Of a stretch of DNA of 64,000 bases, positions 10,665 through 23,898 are shown piece after piece. The stretch spans positions 1-64,000 of the forward strand of contig SWBL01000149.1 in NCBI GenBank assembly GCA_024195585.1, written 5' to 3'. The notes under the pieces are model-generated. The model searched no databases. It was not told the origin of the DNA and saw nothing but the letters and a program-made list of their open reading frames with translations. A program made the position numbers and the translations under genes. Positions within the stretch are counted from its first letter, which is position 1, and every line of letters starts with the position of its first letter. The stretch comes from Aureobasidium sp. EXF-3400 (taxonomy: Eukaryota > Ascomycota > Dothideomycetes > Dothideales > Saccotheciaceae).

Positions 10665-12234
10665 CCAGGGGGTTTATGCATGGCTTCGTGGCTTGAAGAG
10701 AGCTGTGGAAGAGAAAAATAGTTTAGCATGGCACGCGCATTCGGAACAAAGTGGTGGCATGCAGAAACAGGTCAATTGAGATAGAATACAAGATATACCA
10801 TACTCTGAGTACAAGATGATGACTTCTGGGGCCACTTGCTATCGCCTTGTCGCTCAGGACGGCGAAGCCTGGTGGAGGGCCGGTATGGCGACCCTCCTGA
10901 GCGCGACACCCTGGTGGTTGTCATTGGACACTCAAACATCAGCCAGTCTGTGTTGGCCGAGGAAGCACAGCATATCAAAGCCATAAGAGTATCTAAAGAG
11001 CAAGATTATGACACTTCTTCAGGTCTTTTGTGTGTTCAATGATATCAAGGGTCCTCTTGCTCGGATGGGTGGGTGCCTCAGCTGCCACGGGCGTGAAAAC
11101 CGACGCGACATTGTCCTCAAAAACCACACGCTCTCCAGAATTTTGACTTGTCATCTTTCCTCGCTCGGTCGACAAATCGAGTAATATTATAGCGACCGCC
11201 AATCGGATGCGCCAGAATATGTACGGGCCGAAAACCAGAGCTGACATTCCTCGGGCACGCCGAGTCGTAGGCATGCCCGGAACATGGTCCTCAAGGATGC
11301 CGAACGCGACGGGCATTGAAAACTGAGATATATAAACCTTCAGAGCACACCCCGGTTGTCGCGCTTCTCGAGGCTTTTTGACATGCTAAATGGAGCGGCT
11401 CAAGCCTTGCTTTCAAGCAAGAGCGATTATGACTGTCGTTAGGATACCGTCTGCAACAACGGCTCACGACGGCACACCCCTTTCCAAAGCGTGATACTCA
11501 CTTCCGCAGAAGCACCAACTCACTTCGAAGCAATGTGGAATCTTGCGATTGGCTAAAGATGGCTGCTATCGTCGCCTGATCACACGAACAGGAAGATTCG
11601 ATGCCTTGCGACATACTACTTGGAGTTCAACACTCGATTTATCATCCAGACGGCAGACGCTCTATGAGGAATGCATCAAGACACTGTCGCTGCTTGGCAT
11701 GCTAGGAGTGGACTTATCAGCGAACGCACCTTCCTGTTCAAGTCCTCGACCAGAATTTCCCGCCCGAAAGCAAGCAAGGGAGGCAGCTTGGATCTGCATG
11801 CGACAATTTATCCAAGATGACCTTTTCGGAAATACCACCAACCAAGAGAAGACAACCGGAAGAAAGTTGAAACATCTTGAGGATAGGGTCTTGAGTGGTG
11901 TCTCCAGGACAATAATGAAGACATTGAGAGTTGACTACCAAAGCCAAGCCTTCGGTTTGCGTAATAAGAGTCGCGGCTGCATTCCTGCACCTTCCCTCTT
12001 GCCGCATAGCCGATGAGGAATCACAACGCAGTCGATCTTTCTACATCTCGCAGGCTAAACAATGGCAAAGTTCAATCCGGTGGATTGGTTGTGTTGGCAT
12101 CACCCTTCGCGTGGTGGAATGCAGAGCCGCACTTTGGGACCGTGAACTTACCGTATTCCAAGAACAAGTCTTTTGCTCTTTTTTCCCATCGCCTTCGACG
12201 TCTGGTAGCGAGTTTATGTTGCTGCGGCCAGAAT
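10665..12234. other. Intergenic 10665-12234, possible small genes not supported
   Basis: Contains a TATATAAA at 11329-11336 on the plus strand. There is an open frame of 157 codons (11543-12016, non-ATG start) and a minus-strand frame of 107 codons (10993-11316) with one hydrophobic stretch. Neither has recognisable domains or splice support. The end is the upstream region of the mucin-like gene. Confidence 0.4.
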
Positions 12235-15200
12235 ATGGTGCGCTTGTTTTCGTCCCTCTTGGGAATTTCCTGTCTTTTCAGAGCGAGCATAGCGCAATCA
12301 TCCTCAGATGATAACACAGACCCGACTTCAAGTATTTGTACTCCTACGACAGGGTTGTACGCGATTTACACATCAAATTCGTCGACATATCTTATCCAAG
12401 ACGCGCCTCGGACAGGGCAGGCAGCCGCGTCCTGTCCAGCTGAGGCCACTTCCACGGTACTTGAAATCTCAACTATTTGGCAGACTAACGATGTTTCCAC
12501 TGTGTATAGATCCTCAACATATTATGTCTCCAATCTCTCGACCATCGCTTGCGGATCGAGCAGCAGTATCAATGGGTCGATCGACTGTCCTCCGCCAGCG
12601 ACGATAACAATACCTGCCGCGCTACCATCCAGCGACATCAATCAAACAAGTCTATCGACTGTCTTCCAAGAAGGGTCATGTCCATCTGGTGCAAGCGCTC
12701 CTGTGACCATCACGTCACTCCTGTCGGACAATCAGCCATGCCCAACGTGTGCTTCCCAGTCCGGAGCCGATTTATATTCGTGGCTGCTTTCGAATCAGTC
12801 GCTGTCGATCAGCTGTTCGACCATCGCAAACATCTCCGCTGCAGTCACCTCCACCATATCGGGCTCGCTTGTAACCTCTCTCATCTATGGGTCTGCCGAT
12901 TGTCCGATTATCTTCCACTCTTCGCCAAGGACCGGCTTTGCGACTTCCGCTTTGACTGCTGGATTGTCGTCACCCAACAGCATATCTACGATTTACAAAA
13001 ATGCTAGCTGTCAGACTGTTAGCACACTTCCGCCTGTTACAACTTCAGTCTATCTGTCAAACTCAAACTGCACAGAGTCGACTGTCGTCTCCACCATCTT
13101 CGAGGGCGGCTCTACCAAAATTGTCAGCACAGTTTTGCCTGTCACAACATCCATCTATCTGCCCGTTTCAAATTGCACTGGCTCGACCGTGTTCTCTACC
13201 ATATTTCAGAGTGGCTCGGCAGGCAGTTTTCCAACATTGAATTCCAGCTGTTCCGCCTGCCCATCTTCGATATGCTCTGGGTCGACAGTGTTCTCTACCA
13301 TCTTTGAGAGTGCTTCAGCAGGCAGCGCCTCTTTTTCCAACTCAAGCTGCCCTACATGCCCCACCGGAGGCCTGACGACAGTTTTCGCGGACTCGGCAAG
13401 CTGTACCGCGTTCCCCTTGACATGCTCCGATTCGACTGTGTTCTCCACCGTATTCGCAAGTGGGTCAGTGGACAGTTCCTCTTTCTCCAACTCGAGCTGC
13501 CCAGCCTGTCCTACAGGAGGCCCGACGACAGTTTTTACAGACTCGGCAAGCTATACTGCGCCGATGAATGCAAGCACCATCACTCTCAGTCAGAATTTTA
13601 TATCAACAGTGTTCACGCAGGATCCTGCCTGTAACTATCTGAACACCTCATCCTCGATGAACATGAACTCGTTGATAAGTGCTACCAGATACACAACGAT
13701 CTATGGCCCAGACGTGACAGTCACAATGCCGGGCCAATCTTTCACCACAATGGACTCTGATGCATATTGCGATACCTGTCCCGATGCATGTTACGTGGAC
13801 TTCAATGATGATGGCATTCCAGATGCCCAGGAAAATCAGACCTCGTCTGCTACGCCCTCGGCGACTGGGTCAAACTCGACCATTGTGGCACCCGCGCCTA
13901 CACCTGTTGTGATCGCTGACAACAACTTCGAGAATGGAACTGGTAATCTTCTGAACAGTTCGACTTCAAGTCCAGCGGTCACTGCTCAGATCGTGCAGAG
14001 TAATGACACCGCCGCTCCGTTGACGGCACAAAGTGGCAACAGCTACCTGTGAGACCCACATTGCCTTTGTATGCGTCCATCTCGCTGACCAATAACAACA
14101 GTTTTCTGACCTTCAATGATACCGGCTCGCCTTCGAAGCAGCAGCTCTTCCGGCGCCAGTCAGCAGATCAACCACTTGTGTACAATGCTAGTCAATCTTT
14201 TGCAACCATCAACGGCGATACCTACAACGTGTCTGCATATGCGCAACAAGCTCAGAATGGAGCAAATCCACCCAATTGCTCTATAACCATCTGCGTCTAC
14301 AATTCGTGTAGTACGCCAGCTCTGCTCCAAACCGGAACTTGGCAACAGTACTATTATCTCTATTTGGCCACTTATGATGATGACTCGGCTCCAGCAACGT
14401 TCAGTATCACATGTGTCGGCAATGCATATGTGGGTCTGGACAGTGTCGCGATTGTCGACATTCCTCCACCAGACACCTCGACTTCTGCGCAGCCTACAGA
14501 TGGTGGCACGGCTTCTACATCAAGCATTGGCGCTACACCCGCAGTAGGAAGTGATGGTTCAATGTCCATGACCACGCTCCCTGGCGGCAGTGTAAGAACT
14601 GTCACAAGGACGATCGTGCGTACGCGTACAACTTCCGCAGTGGTGTCGACGGCCATCTACTACACCACGACTCAGATCTCATATGTTGTCTCAACATACG
14701 AAAGCGACAACACCTACACTACGCAGCAGCCCACTACTGTTGTCTCAACGGCGTACGCGACTGCGACATCATACCAAACCTTCACAGTTTCTGCTGTGGT
14801 GACCAGTACAAGTAAGTGGATTCTTGGATTACATGCATAGTTTAGTTTGCCTCCTACTATGCCTTTCTGTTCCATTTCATCAGCTTTGGAAAAATTACAT
14901 CATAGATGAACCTAGCTAACAAGATCCAGCCACCATCACGCAGAATCAAACTTACACTCAGCTCAGCACTGCTATCCAGACAGCAACAGCTACAGCCACG
15001 GCGACGGCCACGGCTACAGCCACTTCTGTCCAGATACAGACTACCAGTCTGCAGCCGTCTACCAGTACCGTGTATACGACAGTCGTGTCTACGGTGTATC
15101 CACAGCCAAGTACTTACGTAACTACGGCGAGTCCTATCGTCACGACTATATATTCGACTGTGGTACAAACTCAGACCAGTTTGCAGCCTACGACGATAAT

Positions 15201-18200
15201 ATCGACGATTGTTACTACACTCCCGCCGCAGAATATAACTGTCACGGGGACCACAAGTCTTGCCCCGTATACCACGACGTTCATTTCAAGCTATCTCACC
15301 ACAATTTATGTCAATCAGACACAAACTGGTCCGACCGTGGTTAGCACTCAGCCAGCATCGACATACTATACGAAGATCGTCAGCAGTCAGCCTCCAGTCA
15401 CTGAGACCAGCTATACAACCCTGCCGGCTGGAACCTTCACATACTACGTCACCAGCACGCTTCCTCAAATTACTCAGACCATATCCGAAGTATCTACCCA
15501 ACTTCAAAATCTGACGCTTCCACCCCAGACTCAGTACCTCACATCACTCATTACGTTCACCCTACCTGCGTCAAGCTATACCACACAGATCACTATCTCA
15601 GAAACTATCGTCTCGACCTACGTAACTCAATTGCCAGCTTCCACCATAATCTCAACCCTGATCCAAACATCTATTCTCCCAGCCAGTACCTCGACTATCC
15701 CTGGTCCTACAACGACAGTATCAGGTCCGACAGAGACTCAAACTTCTATCTCAGTGGTATTTACGACTTATCTGACCACATATACGACTACGCTACCAGC
15801 GAGTACGGTGACCTACACCAGCATCTCGGTATCTATTCAGGACCCATCGACCATCACCCAAAGCATCACGATTGTCTCTACCGCTCCTGGAACAACGATC
15901 ACAACCGTCAGGTATGTAGTCCTGAGAACTGTCCGTCGAGCGATGCAGGAACTCGCCGGAGCTCATGTTCTCCAAGTCTTGAATTTTCGTGCTGACCTCG
16001 CTTCATCATAGTACTTACATCACAACGGCCCCTCCTCAAACTGTGACCGCCACCAGCATATCTGTGTCTACTCAGACTGCCTTTACGGTCGTCACCACTC
16101 AATTAGTCACGCAACCAGCTAGCAACATCACGTACACCAGCGTACAGCCCGCTAGCACAGTCACAACCCTCAGCATCCAACCAGCGAGCACAATCACGAC
16201 TACGAGCGTTCAGCCAGCCAGTACAGTGACTACACTAAGTGTTCAACCAGCGAGCACAATAACGACTACGAGTATCCAGCCAGCGAGCACGATCACGACT
16301 ACAAGCATCCAGCCAGCGAGTAGCATCACGTACACCACTGTACAGCCCGCGAGTACAGTCACGACTCTTAGCATTGAACAAGCCAGCACGATAACGACTA
16401 CGAGCATCCCACCCGCAAGTACGATAACCAGCGTGAGCATCCAGCCAGCGAGCACGATAACGACTACAAGCATTCAGCCAGCGAGTACAATTACGACTAC
16501 AAGCATACAGCCAGCCAGTACAGTGACCACGCTCAGTGTTCAACCCGCTAGCACGGTAACCACATTGAGTGTCCAGCCTGCCAGTACGGTAACCACACTC
16601 AGTGTGCAGCCTGCAAGCACAGTCACTACATTGAGTGTCCAACCAGCAGTGACGGTACGTGATTCCAGCACTGCCATCTCAATTCTGAAGATCCATGCAT
16701 TTGTTCCTTCTTTCATGCGAATTCCTTCTTTATGATGCTCTGTGAACTGAAAAGAAAGATGGGGTGTTCTTGATCCACCGCTCGCTGTATCCAAATGAGA
16801 TTTCGTGCTCATCTGTGTACCTTTCTTTCTTGCTGGCTTTCTATTTGCCCTCCAGAGATCTATTCTGTGGAAAAGATTAATTTTCATTGCGAGCATTGTA
16901 TGTCGGGATCTCGCTAATTCGTGGATTCGATACAGACAACGAGTGTTCCGCCAGCATCGACTATCACGCAAACTTATCTGACCACGTATCTGACAACATA
17001 CTACACGACTGCCCCAGCTTCCAGTATTACGTATACGAGTGTGGTGACCACTACTCTGCCAGCCTCGAGCTACACAGTGACAAGCACACTTCCTCGCGAG
17101 ACCGATACCCTTACCACGTAAGTTTCTAAATTTGGCGCTAGCGCATGTTCTTGTCATCGGCTTTGAGAATGGCCAACTCTCTTTCCCAAGCCTTGAGGAA
17201 GACCATATCGTAGTCCGATGAACTGTTCGAAATACGTTTGCTGACCTGTCTTGCCTCAGAACCTATGTCACGACTTTGTACAGCACCGTCGTAACGACGA
17301 CCTTGTCTGTGTCCACTCAACCCGCCTCATCCTATACCACAACGCAGACTCTGGTATTGACAGCCACAGCGACAGCCACGGCCACGGCCACAGCTACGGC
17401 TACGGCTACGGCTACGCAGACTCAAACCTCGGTTCCTCCACCAGTGACGGTATGTGAACCCCGTTGAGGGATTGCAATCCCCACATTCTTTTGACGTCAA
17501 CCATGGATTGCATACGTCCCGAAGATCCCAGAGTTTGCTAACTTTCTTTTTTCTACAGGCCACCACCACTCCACCTGCCCAGACTGTGACCGCAACTTCT
17601 GTTTACTTGACTACATACGTCACTACGCAGGTCACCACAGCCCCAGCAAGTACAATTACCATGACAAGTGTCTCTACGAGTACTTTACCGGCTTCGACTT
17701 ACACTCAATCGACCACCATTGTGTCTACGGCCCCTGGAACGACGAGTACCTATGTCAGGTGAGTAAATCGTCTTCTCTGTATTTGCTCGTATCTGCCGAG
17801 GAGCACAAGATTCAGCTTCCTGAGCACCGTCGGCTTCACATGGAGCGGCTCAAATGCAGTGTAATCTGCAACGGTCTTGTGCGGTATTGAGACGATACTG
17901 AAGTCGAGCTGCTTTGGCGAAGGTCTTCCAATTATCCACAGGCCTCAGCAGATACAGAAAAAGAAACATATAGCCATTACTTTTGGTCGAGAGCTCATGC
18001 TAACGGACGGCCTCTCCAGTACCTATGTTACCACACAGGAAGCCAGTACCGTGGTCAGCACGAGTTTGGTTACTACAACACTTCCGGCGTCATCTTATAC
18101 GCAAACCTTGACCTTGACAGCTACAGCAACAGCGACTGCAACATCGACCCAGCAAGTTTACGCAGCCACGCCATCGCCTGTGACTTCCACGGTTTATGCA

Positions 18201-18707
18201 GTGACGCCAGCCCCAGTAACTTCGACGGTCTACGCAGCGACACCATCGCCGATAACGTCGACCGTGTACGCAGCGACACCCTCCCCGGTGACTTCAACAG
18301 TCTATGCGGCGACGCCATCTCCGGTGACCACGACTCAAGTCTCGTAAGTATTCAAATTGTGCCCATCAGCCGACAGTGGCTTTGTGGTAGAGGAACATAG
18401 CAAGACTGCGAAAGAATGGGCGTGTTCGAGAAAGCCTAAAGCTGCAAAAGTAAGGACAGACATGCGCAGAATAGAAAATAGTATGAATCACTTTCACGCC
18501 AGATGATAAACCCTACTTTCTTCGTCACCGCTCAGGAGTCTTCGAAGAAGTCATGGTCACAGCCAGCAGATGATGCCCATGTCTACTGACTATGACTTCG
18601 ACTTCAATTCTGACTCGGCGTCTTTAGTCTGTGAAAATCCCGAGCATACCCACGACGACGTCGCGAGTAAGGCCGATGTCGAGGAGCGAGTAAGTGGATA
18701 TTGGTAA
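12235..18707 (+). CDS. Secreted Ser/Thr-rich mucin-like cell-surface protein (nine exons)
   Basis: Exons 12235-14048, 14102-14811, 14930-15911, 16012-16654, 16936-17117, 17260-17449, 17559-17758, 18020-18343 and 18536-18707 join in frame to about 1738 aa. The N-terminus MVRLFSSLLGISCLFRASIAQ is a signal peptide. Residues to about 500 are Cys/Ser/Thr-rich with repeated STVFSTIF units. DFNDDGIPDAQ (about residue 522) looks like a calcium-binding loop of the thrombospondin-3/dockerin type. Next is a galactose-binding-like beta domain (exon 2), then over 1000 residues of Thr/Ser stretches with QPAST repeats, poly-TA runs and YAATPSPVTSTV repeats. Such proteins are heavily O-glycosylated wall or adhesin components. 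The last exon is less certain: exon 8 could read into a stop at 18347. No GPI signal or membrane segment is seen in either version, which is odd for an adhesin. Confidence 0.8.
16112..16639 (+). repeat. Sixteen in-frame 33-nt repeats coding QPASTxTTxS units
   Basis: The period is exactly 33 nt and each unit encodes 11 residues (QPASTVTTLSV or QPASTITTTSI variants). The last four units are nearly identical at the protein level, suggesting recent slippage or unequal exchange. The array lies inside exon 4 of the mucin-like gene, keeps its frame throughout, and is a likely site of length variation between strains. Confidence 0.95.
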
Positions 18708-19449
18708 AATGGCGTTCATAGGAGAGAGTACGGAAGGACATCAGCGTTGTTAGTGGGTCAATCACGGGATGGCATGGTGTGTTTGGTTAGTGATCATCAT
18801 TAAAAGACCTCGATGGTTGTAGTCTCGTCAGTCACGTATAGGCTGCTAAGGTTGATAGATTGGAGTATCGATATAACAAGCATTAATATTTGATATCTAG
18901 TGTCCAGTTCTACACTAGCAGAATTCAGTCGAGCATCTCTTGTAGATTAACAAGAGAGAAGGTTCTGTGCTGGCTCGAAAAGGTATACATGTACTTGGAG
19001 AATAGAGATTTGCTTACCTATTCACAGGCATAATGCACCCTTACTCAGAGGATCTTAATACTAAGTTATGAAGTATAGTGGGATATGTATGGCGAATCAA
19101 ACACTGCAAGTTCATGTTTTCTCATTATTAGCTTTGAATATTCGTGTGTCATAAAGCGTGATGGCGTGATTATTGAGATGCATAATGCTCCTTTTAATTG
19201 CAATCGAAAGCTTGTACCACTGACGCTTTAGAAAGGTGAGCAGTCGTTTCGGCAAGTGCGATGTCCCTGAGAAACCAACAATCAGTGGGCAGTCACGCCC
19301 ATCCTATCGACACTTTCAACCAGCAACATATGTTCCTGCCTTGACATGGTGCAAACGATCGCCGATTGGTTTCAGAGACGGCCTCAACAACTTGAATTTC
19401 TTGATGATATCGTGTTGCAAGCACTCTTTGCGCACCAACTTGTTCTGAC
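18708..19449. other. Intergenic 18708-19449 between convergent genes
   Basis: AT-rich 3' flank shared by the mucin-like gene and the minus-strand regulator. There are no supported frames. GTAAGT at 18690 could be a further donor if the mucin gene extends, but I could not place a next exon. Confidence 0.5.
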
Positions 19450-21563
19450 CTAGAGATCGGTAATCATAGTGTTGGCAGCTAACAACAGTCTAGTCCCACT
19501 GATATGGTCTTCAAGAGCACGCGTCATGTCAAACTCTTTCTTTTGAGACCACGAGAGCCAGTCCAGAACAGGGTGCGTACTGTACAACCAGTCTTTTGAG
19601 AATGATTCCAGATTGGCATTGTCATCGTAAACATCGATAACAGGCGTACACGGGCCTTCTCCATAGCCACATCTCCACCGCGCATGGCCTATCACACGAT
19701 AATCATCCAGATTAGAATCTTGAGTATTGTGGCCAGCGGTTGGTGCAGCAAAGAAAGATGTAAAGTGGCGCCCATCTGTTCCGGGTACGAGCTGGCAAAT
19801 GACTCGTTCTGCAGGCTCTGGATACCGCTCGAGCATTGGCAGATTCTTCTCACCAGATCTGTGTAACTCGAATTTGTGTAGGCAATCTAGGTTTGTGGCA
19901 AAAGTGTGACCCTTGATCACGCCTTCCTGAGAAATCTGGTCGCAAATGTCTTTGATATACTCGAGCCAGAGCGGCTGTGAGCTGCAGAGACCGGTAATGT
20001 GCAGCAGGGGTAAGATTCCGACCTTGAGTGCCTCGCAAGGAACGTAAATGTCCTCGTCAAGGTCTGTAGTCGTACTGACTGCCATATGAGACGCCGCATG
20101 GCGGAGAGTTTCGTAGAGGTAAAACTCGGCGGTTGACTTGTTCCGCAGTTCATCCTCTCCCAGAAGTGTGAACGCCCAATTGACACGGGCTCTGTAAAAG
20201 TTATAATGGGCAGCTACAAGTGATCTGTCGCGCGTGGTGGATGTGTAAGGTGGAGGCGGTATAGCAAATTGTGACCACTTGTATACAAGCAGTGCATTCA
20301 GAGCGGTATCCGTATCTAGCTCAGGAAGGAGATTCAAGTGATTGTCCTTCCATGAAATCAGTTTTTGCTCGAAGTCGATCAACGTCTGAGCCGATGTGTA
20401 CCGAGCATAAGCAGCAATGGGGCTCCACACGAGTTCTTTGACCTCATCATTCTCGTCGAGCAAATCAATGAGGCCCTCAAGAGCTTCAAGCGCTGTTGGT
20501 AAGCTGCGTTCATGATTTCTCGTCTCGAGACAGGAGGCACTTGAACTTTGTTCAGTGGTTGCGTGAATTAGTTTAAGTGGCAGGGCGACGTAACAAGTCT
20601 GACCCAGAGATTGAAGACAGTCTCGTAATGACTCCAGGTGTAGATTTTGCGGTCTGTTGACGCCGTCGCAGCTCGTGTGAGTCGGTAACAGCCTGATAAA
20701 ATAATGGCCTGCAGCTTGGAAACGGCCGATAAAGCCGGGAATATTGCCATTAAATGACTTGGGCCATCTTTAGCTCAGCTTTCGTCAGGGAACTGAGCTG
20801 TGACTGTACGTTTACGTACCTCAAAATAGGCCATCAAACAAAGGGTTGCCACAAGCAATACAGGAGACTGCTTAGCTTCTTCTAGTCGCTCTGATAGCTC
20901 TTCGAGTGCTTGGGTGTATAGCTGCACAGCAGTTATCTTCATGTCGAGACCATTGGCCCGATCACGTTCGCCATCCGCAACGGTCATCAGAGCTGCACGA
21001 TGACTGTTTCCCAAAGCTACCAGGGTCAGGTAGAGGTAGTTGCAGCCCCACGCTTCCTGGAGAAGCTCGTCACGCCAGAATTGCAGATGCCTAACAGAAA
21101 ACAATAGAGGAAGGGTTCGCAGTAGCACTTGGTGATAACCGAGCACGTGTCGAGCGCCGAGGCTAGGGGTCTGATTTGAGCGAGGAGCAGAAGGTAATGC
21201 AACCAACGGCGTACTATTACTAATGACAATATTCTTTGAATCTTGCGTTGCATTCTGCGATTCAAGAGTCTGACTTGATGATGGTGTACCTGAAGCATCG
21301 TCGTTTGTCAATACGTGAGTGTGCGATCGCTGCAGATCTGGACCGCGCAAGGAGTTGATAGTTGATGAACGCGATGCCATCTGACGTTGCCGGCGCGCAC
21401 GGTCCTGAGGTCTGACGGGAACCACACGCTGCTTTTCATAACCAGCACAAGCAACATTGGCGGCAACGCAGCGCCTACATTGTGGTGCCTGCTCGTCACA
21501 TTTGACGCGGCGGGCTCTGCAGGTAAGACATCCCGTGCGAGCTCTTCGCTTCTTGTCGTCCAT
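19450..21563 (-). CDS. Zn2Cys6 fungal transcription factor
   Basis: Two exons (21563-20820 and 20757-19450) separated by a 62-nt phase-0 intron with a GTACGT donor and an unusual AAG acceptor, giving 683 aa. The junction reads LMAYFE/SFNGN, a conserved pattern in this class, which supports the splice. The Zn2Cys6 knot uses Cys12, 15, 22, 29, 32 and 39, preceded by a basic [10 protein letters not shown] start. This start is chosen over an upstream in-frame Met at 21719 because the zinc knot normally lies near the N-terminus. The rest is the helical fungal-specific regulatory region. It is nuclear and binds DNA through CGG-type half sites as known for the family. The target genes are unknown; the adjacent minus-strand MDR oxidoreductase is a candidate by proximity only. 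Confidence 0.9.
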
Positions 21564-22041
21564 AGTTGGCAGTAGTCGGCTTTCCACTCCAAAGTTGGTG
21601 GCAGCTACTGGTACGTTACAACATGCGTGGAATGGCAGACTGGGCTCATGCGCTGTGGATACAGAGCGTAACAGGAGATGCAACACTGGAGTGAGCTTTG
21701 TTGAATAATTGAGGATCATTGATTCCTGGAATCACCTTCAGCCTTATCAGCTGTTCCTGCTTATGTAAGCCGACGTGACATACCGCGTCTCTTCGGTGCG
21801 ACAGCCTCGTCATTCCACCTCACAATGACACCATCAAATATTCGTCAATGCAGGTTCAAGAAGAGAAGCACCTCAGAGCGCCCTTCAAATTATTAATGGC
21901 TACAAATATATCCTGATCCCAGCGGCCGCATGCGTTCACATTGTGTTCGATGAGACGCTGCGTCCGTGTTTGAAGATTAGATTAGATCCCGAAAGCAAAC
22001 CTGTCCGAACTAACAAAGACACCCGACACTCAAGCTGATCT
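21564..22041. other. Upstream region of the Zn2Cys6 regulator
   Basis: Holds the 5' leader and promoter of the regulator and the 3' flank of the oxidoreductase, both on the minus strand. No RNA gene or repeat was seen. Confidence 0.5.
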
Positions 22042-23130
22042 CTATTGATCTCCGTCCTGCGGACGAATCACAATCTTTTTACCAGAAACACCGCTCTTGT
22101 TTAGCTCCAATGCTTCCTCGATGTTGGCAAGCCCTCCATGCACCACGTGCGGCCGATTCGGAGTGAAAAGGCCCTGGGCAATATACCCGTCGTGTCCACC
22201 CAGGAATTTGGCAAGTGGCTCACTCAAGTGTCGTAGTGCCGGCGAGCTTCCAATACCAAGAATCTGTCTGATTGCGATGTGCTTCTCTCCGCTCTGACCT
22301 AGTGCTTTGGCCTCGGGATCAGGAACTTCAGGCACGACAACATGGACGGTGACCAAATGTTTGCCAGTTGACTTCGCTTTCTGAAGGATCTGGATACCAA
22401 GCTTCTGAGTCGAGGGAGCGGAGATTCCATCGAAGACAAAATCGAGAGGAAACTCCCCTATTGCCTCGCAGAACGCGTCTGGAGACGTTACGGAACGATT
22501 CAAGACGACATGAGCACCAATACTTGCCAGAAAGTCGTGATTGTTGGAGCTGGCATTTGTGACGATTCGCTCATATCCGGATAGACGAGCCATTTGGATA
22601 GCGTATTGTCCCACAGAAGATGCTCCGCCAATGATGACGATGGATTTCCCTTGCCCAACATTTCGACCTCCTTCTTTCCAAGGTGGTATCATGCCGTGCC
22701 CTTCTTCTGCATAGAATGCAGTCACCACAGCCATAGTAGCTAACATGATGCCTGCGGCTTCCTCGTCGCTGATATTTTGAGGAGTCTTCGAGACCAGTTC
22801 GGCAGGCATTTTGCAATATTGCTGGAAGGTTGACGAGTCGTAGTTGCCGATGATGCCCTGGAAGAACACACGATCGCCGCATTGAAGTTCTTTGACATTG
22901 GTACCAACGGCTACCACAATGCCTGCTGCGTCAGAGCCAAGTACGGCTGGGTATTCCTCGATGAAAGCATCGTGGTCGCGCATCTTGCGGTCAACGGGAT
23001 TGATAGCTGTGGCAGTGATCTTGATCCCTACTTCTGTTGGTCCTAGAGCCGAGAGACTGCGCTGCACAAGAGATAGCTGAGCTTTTGGCTTAGGGACCTC
23101 GCAGCCCTGGAAAGTCGATGGGAGAGGCAT
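22042..23130 (-). CDS. Zinc-independent MDR oxidoreductase, ToxD / trans-enoyl reductase-like
   Basis: Intronless, 362 aa, full length for the medium-chain dehydrogenase/reductase superfamily. An N-terminal GroES-like domain contains AINPVDRKMRD and VLGSDAAGIVVAVG (about residues 44-80). The Rossmann domain has the NADPH loop IIGGASSVGQYAIQMAR (about 165-181). The catalytic zinc ligands of alcohol dehydrogenases are missing, as expected for the ToxD and enoyl-reductase branch. It probably reduces an activated double bond or quinone using NADPH in the cytosol; the substrate cannot be told from sequence. In other fungi such genes often sit in secondary-metabolite clusters, but no polyketide or peptide synthase is visible here. 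Confidence 0.9.
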   Translation of the reverse strand: MPLPSTFQGCEVPKPKAQLSLVQRSLSALGPTEVGIKITATAINPVDRKMRDHDAFIEEYPAVLGSDAAGIVVAVGTNVKELQCGDRVFFQGIIGNYDSSTFQQYCKMPAELVSKTPQNISDEEAAGIMLATMAVVTAFYAEEGHGMIPPWKEGGRNVGQGKSIVIIGGASSVGQYAIQMARLSGYERIVTNASSNNHDFLASIGAHVVLNRSVTSPDAFCEAIGEFPLDFVFDGISAPSTQKLGIQILQKAKSTGKHLVTVHVVVPEVPDPEAKALGQSGEKHIAIRQILGIGSSPALRHLSEPLAKFLGGHDGYIAQGLFTPNRPHVVHGGLANIEEALELNKSGVSGKKIVIRPQDGDQ

Positions 23131-23898
23131 GTTTTCTGATCAGAAAGCCTTTTGTTCCTTTGTAGGAATCCTCGAGTAAAGACCGGGTATCTAGTTATAG
23201 TCCTCAGGTTTTTTGGTAAGAAAGCTGTTCAGACAAAGACATCCGAATCCTGAGACTTTGGAGTATTGTCGCGAAGACCAAGCCTATTCCTTACGCAATC
23301 CTTATATACTCGCAGGAGAAGCAGTAGATTATCTAGCTCGAATCTGACAGAATGATCTGTATACCCGTCATAGTATGACAATCTTCGACGTAATTGCTGT
23401 CCATCGAAGTCGTCAATCTCGTCTAGCTCGGTTAACTCGCCAAAGCGTGATCATGCTACCTTGCGACAAGTTGTGCTCCGGCAAATCACATCTCCGGCAC
23501 AGCTCTGCACTGCATTTAGCTTACTCACGTCTCATGATCATTCGTGGTTCTGTGTAGTTCATGTAGCTGAATACCCCGCTTTGAATCATCAGAATCCTAC
23601 CAAGGTAAGCGAGCTAGACGAGATAAGCGGTACATCCATGGAGAGCCGGGCTTACATAATCCATCAATTACAAAGCGCTGGACCTCATCTCTAAGCAATC
23701 GTCCATATCATGAGACAGGGGTGAGATCAAGATATAAGATTGCCTAAGCTCGGAGAACGAACTTGATTCTCTCACCACATCGAACTAAAAAGTACCCATC
23801 TTCTCGAAAACTCGCCATCAGCATTATCTGACTTTGGGAATTTATTCTTTGCCCATCGATATCTGCTTTCTTGACGAGAGTTCCAATACAACAGACTC
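23131..23898. other. Divergent intergenic 23131-23898
   Basis: Separates the start codons of the MDR oxidoreductase (minus) and the GFA-like gene (plus), so it carries both promoters. Short frames only. Confidence 0.5.

Noticed and set aside
11543..12016. 157-codon open frame upstream of the mucin-like gene
   Set aside because: No ATG start, no domain and no splice support; a TATATAAA 200 bases upstream is not enough.
14812..14929. Separate genes within the mucin-like region, because stops interrupt the frame
   Set aside because: Each interruption falls in an intron with correct donor, branch and acceptor and matching phase, so one gene explains all frames.
16112..16639. CRISPR-like regular repeats
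   Set aside because: The repeats are directly adjacent, coding, without spacers, in a eukaryotic exon.
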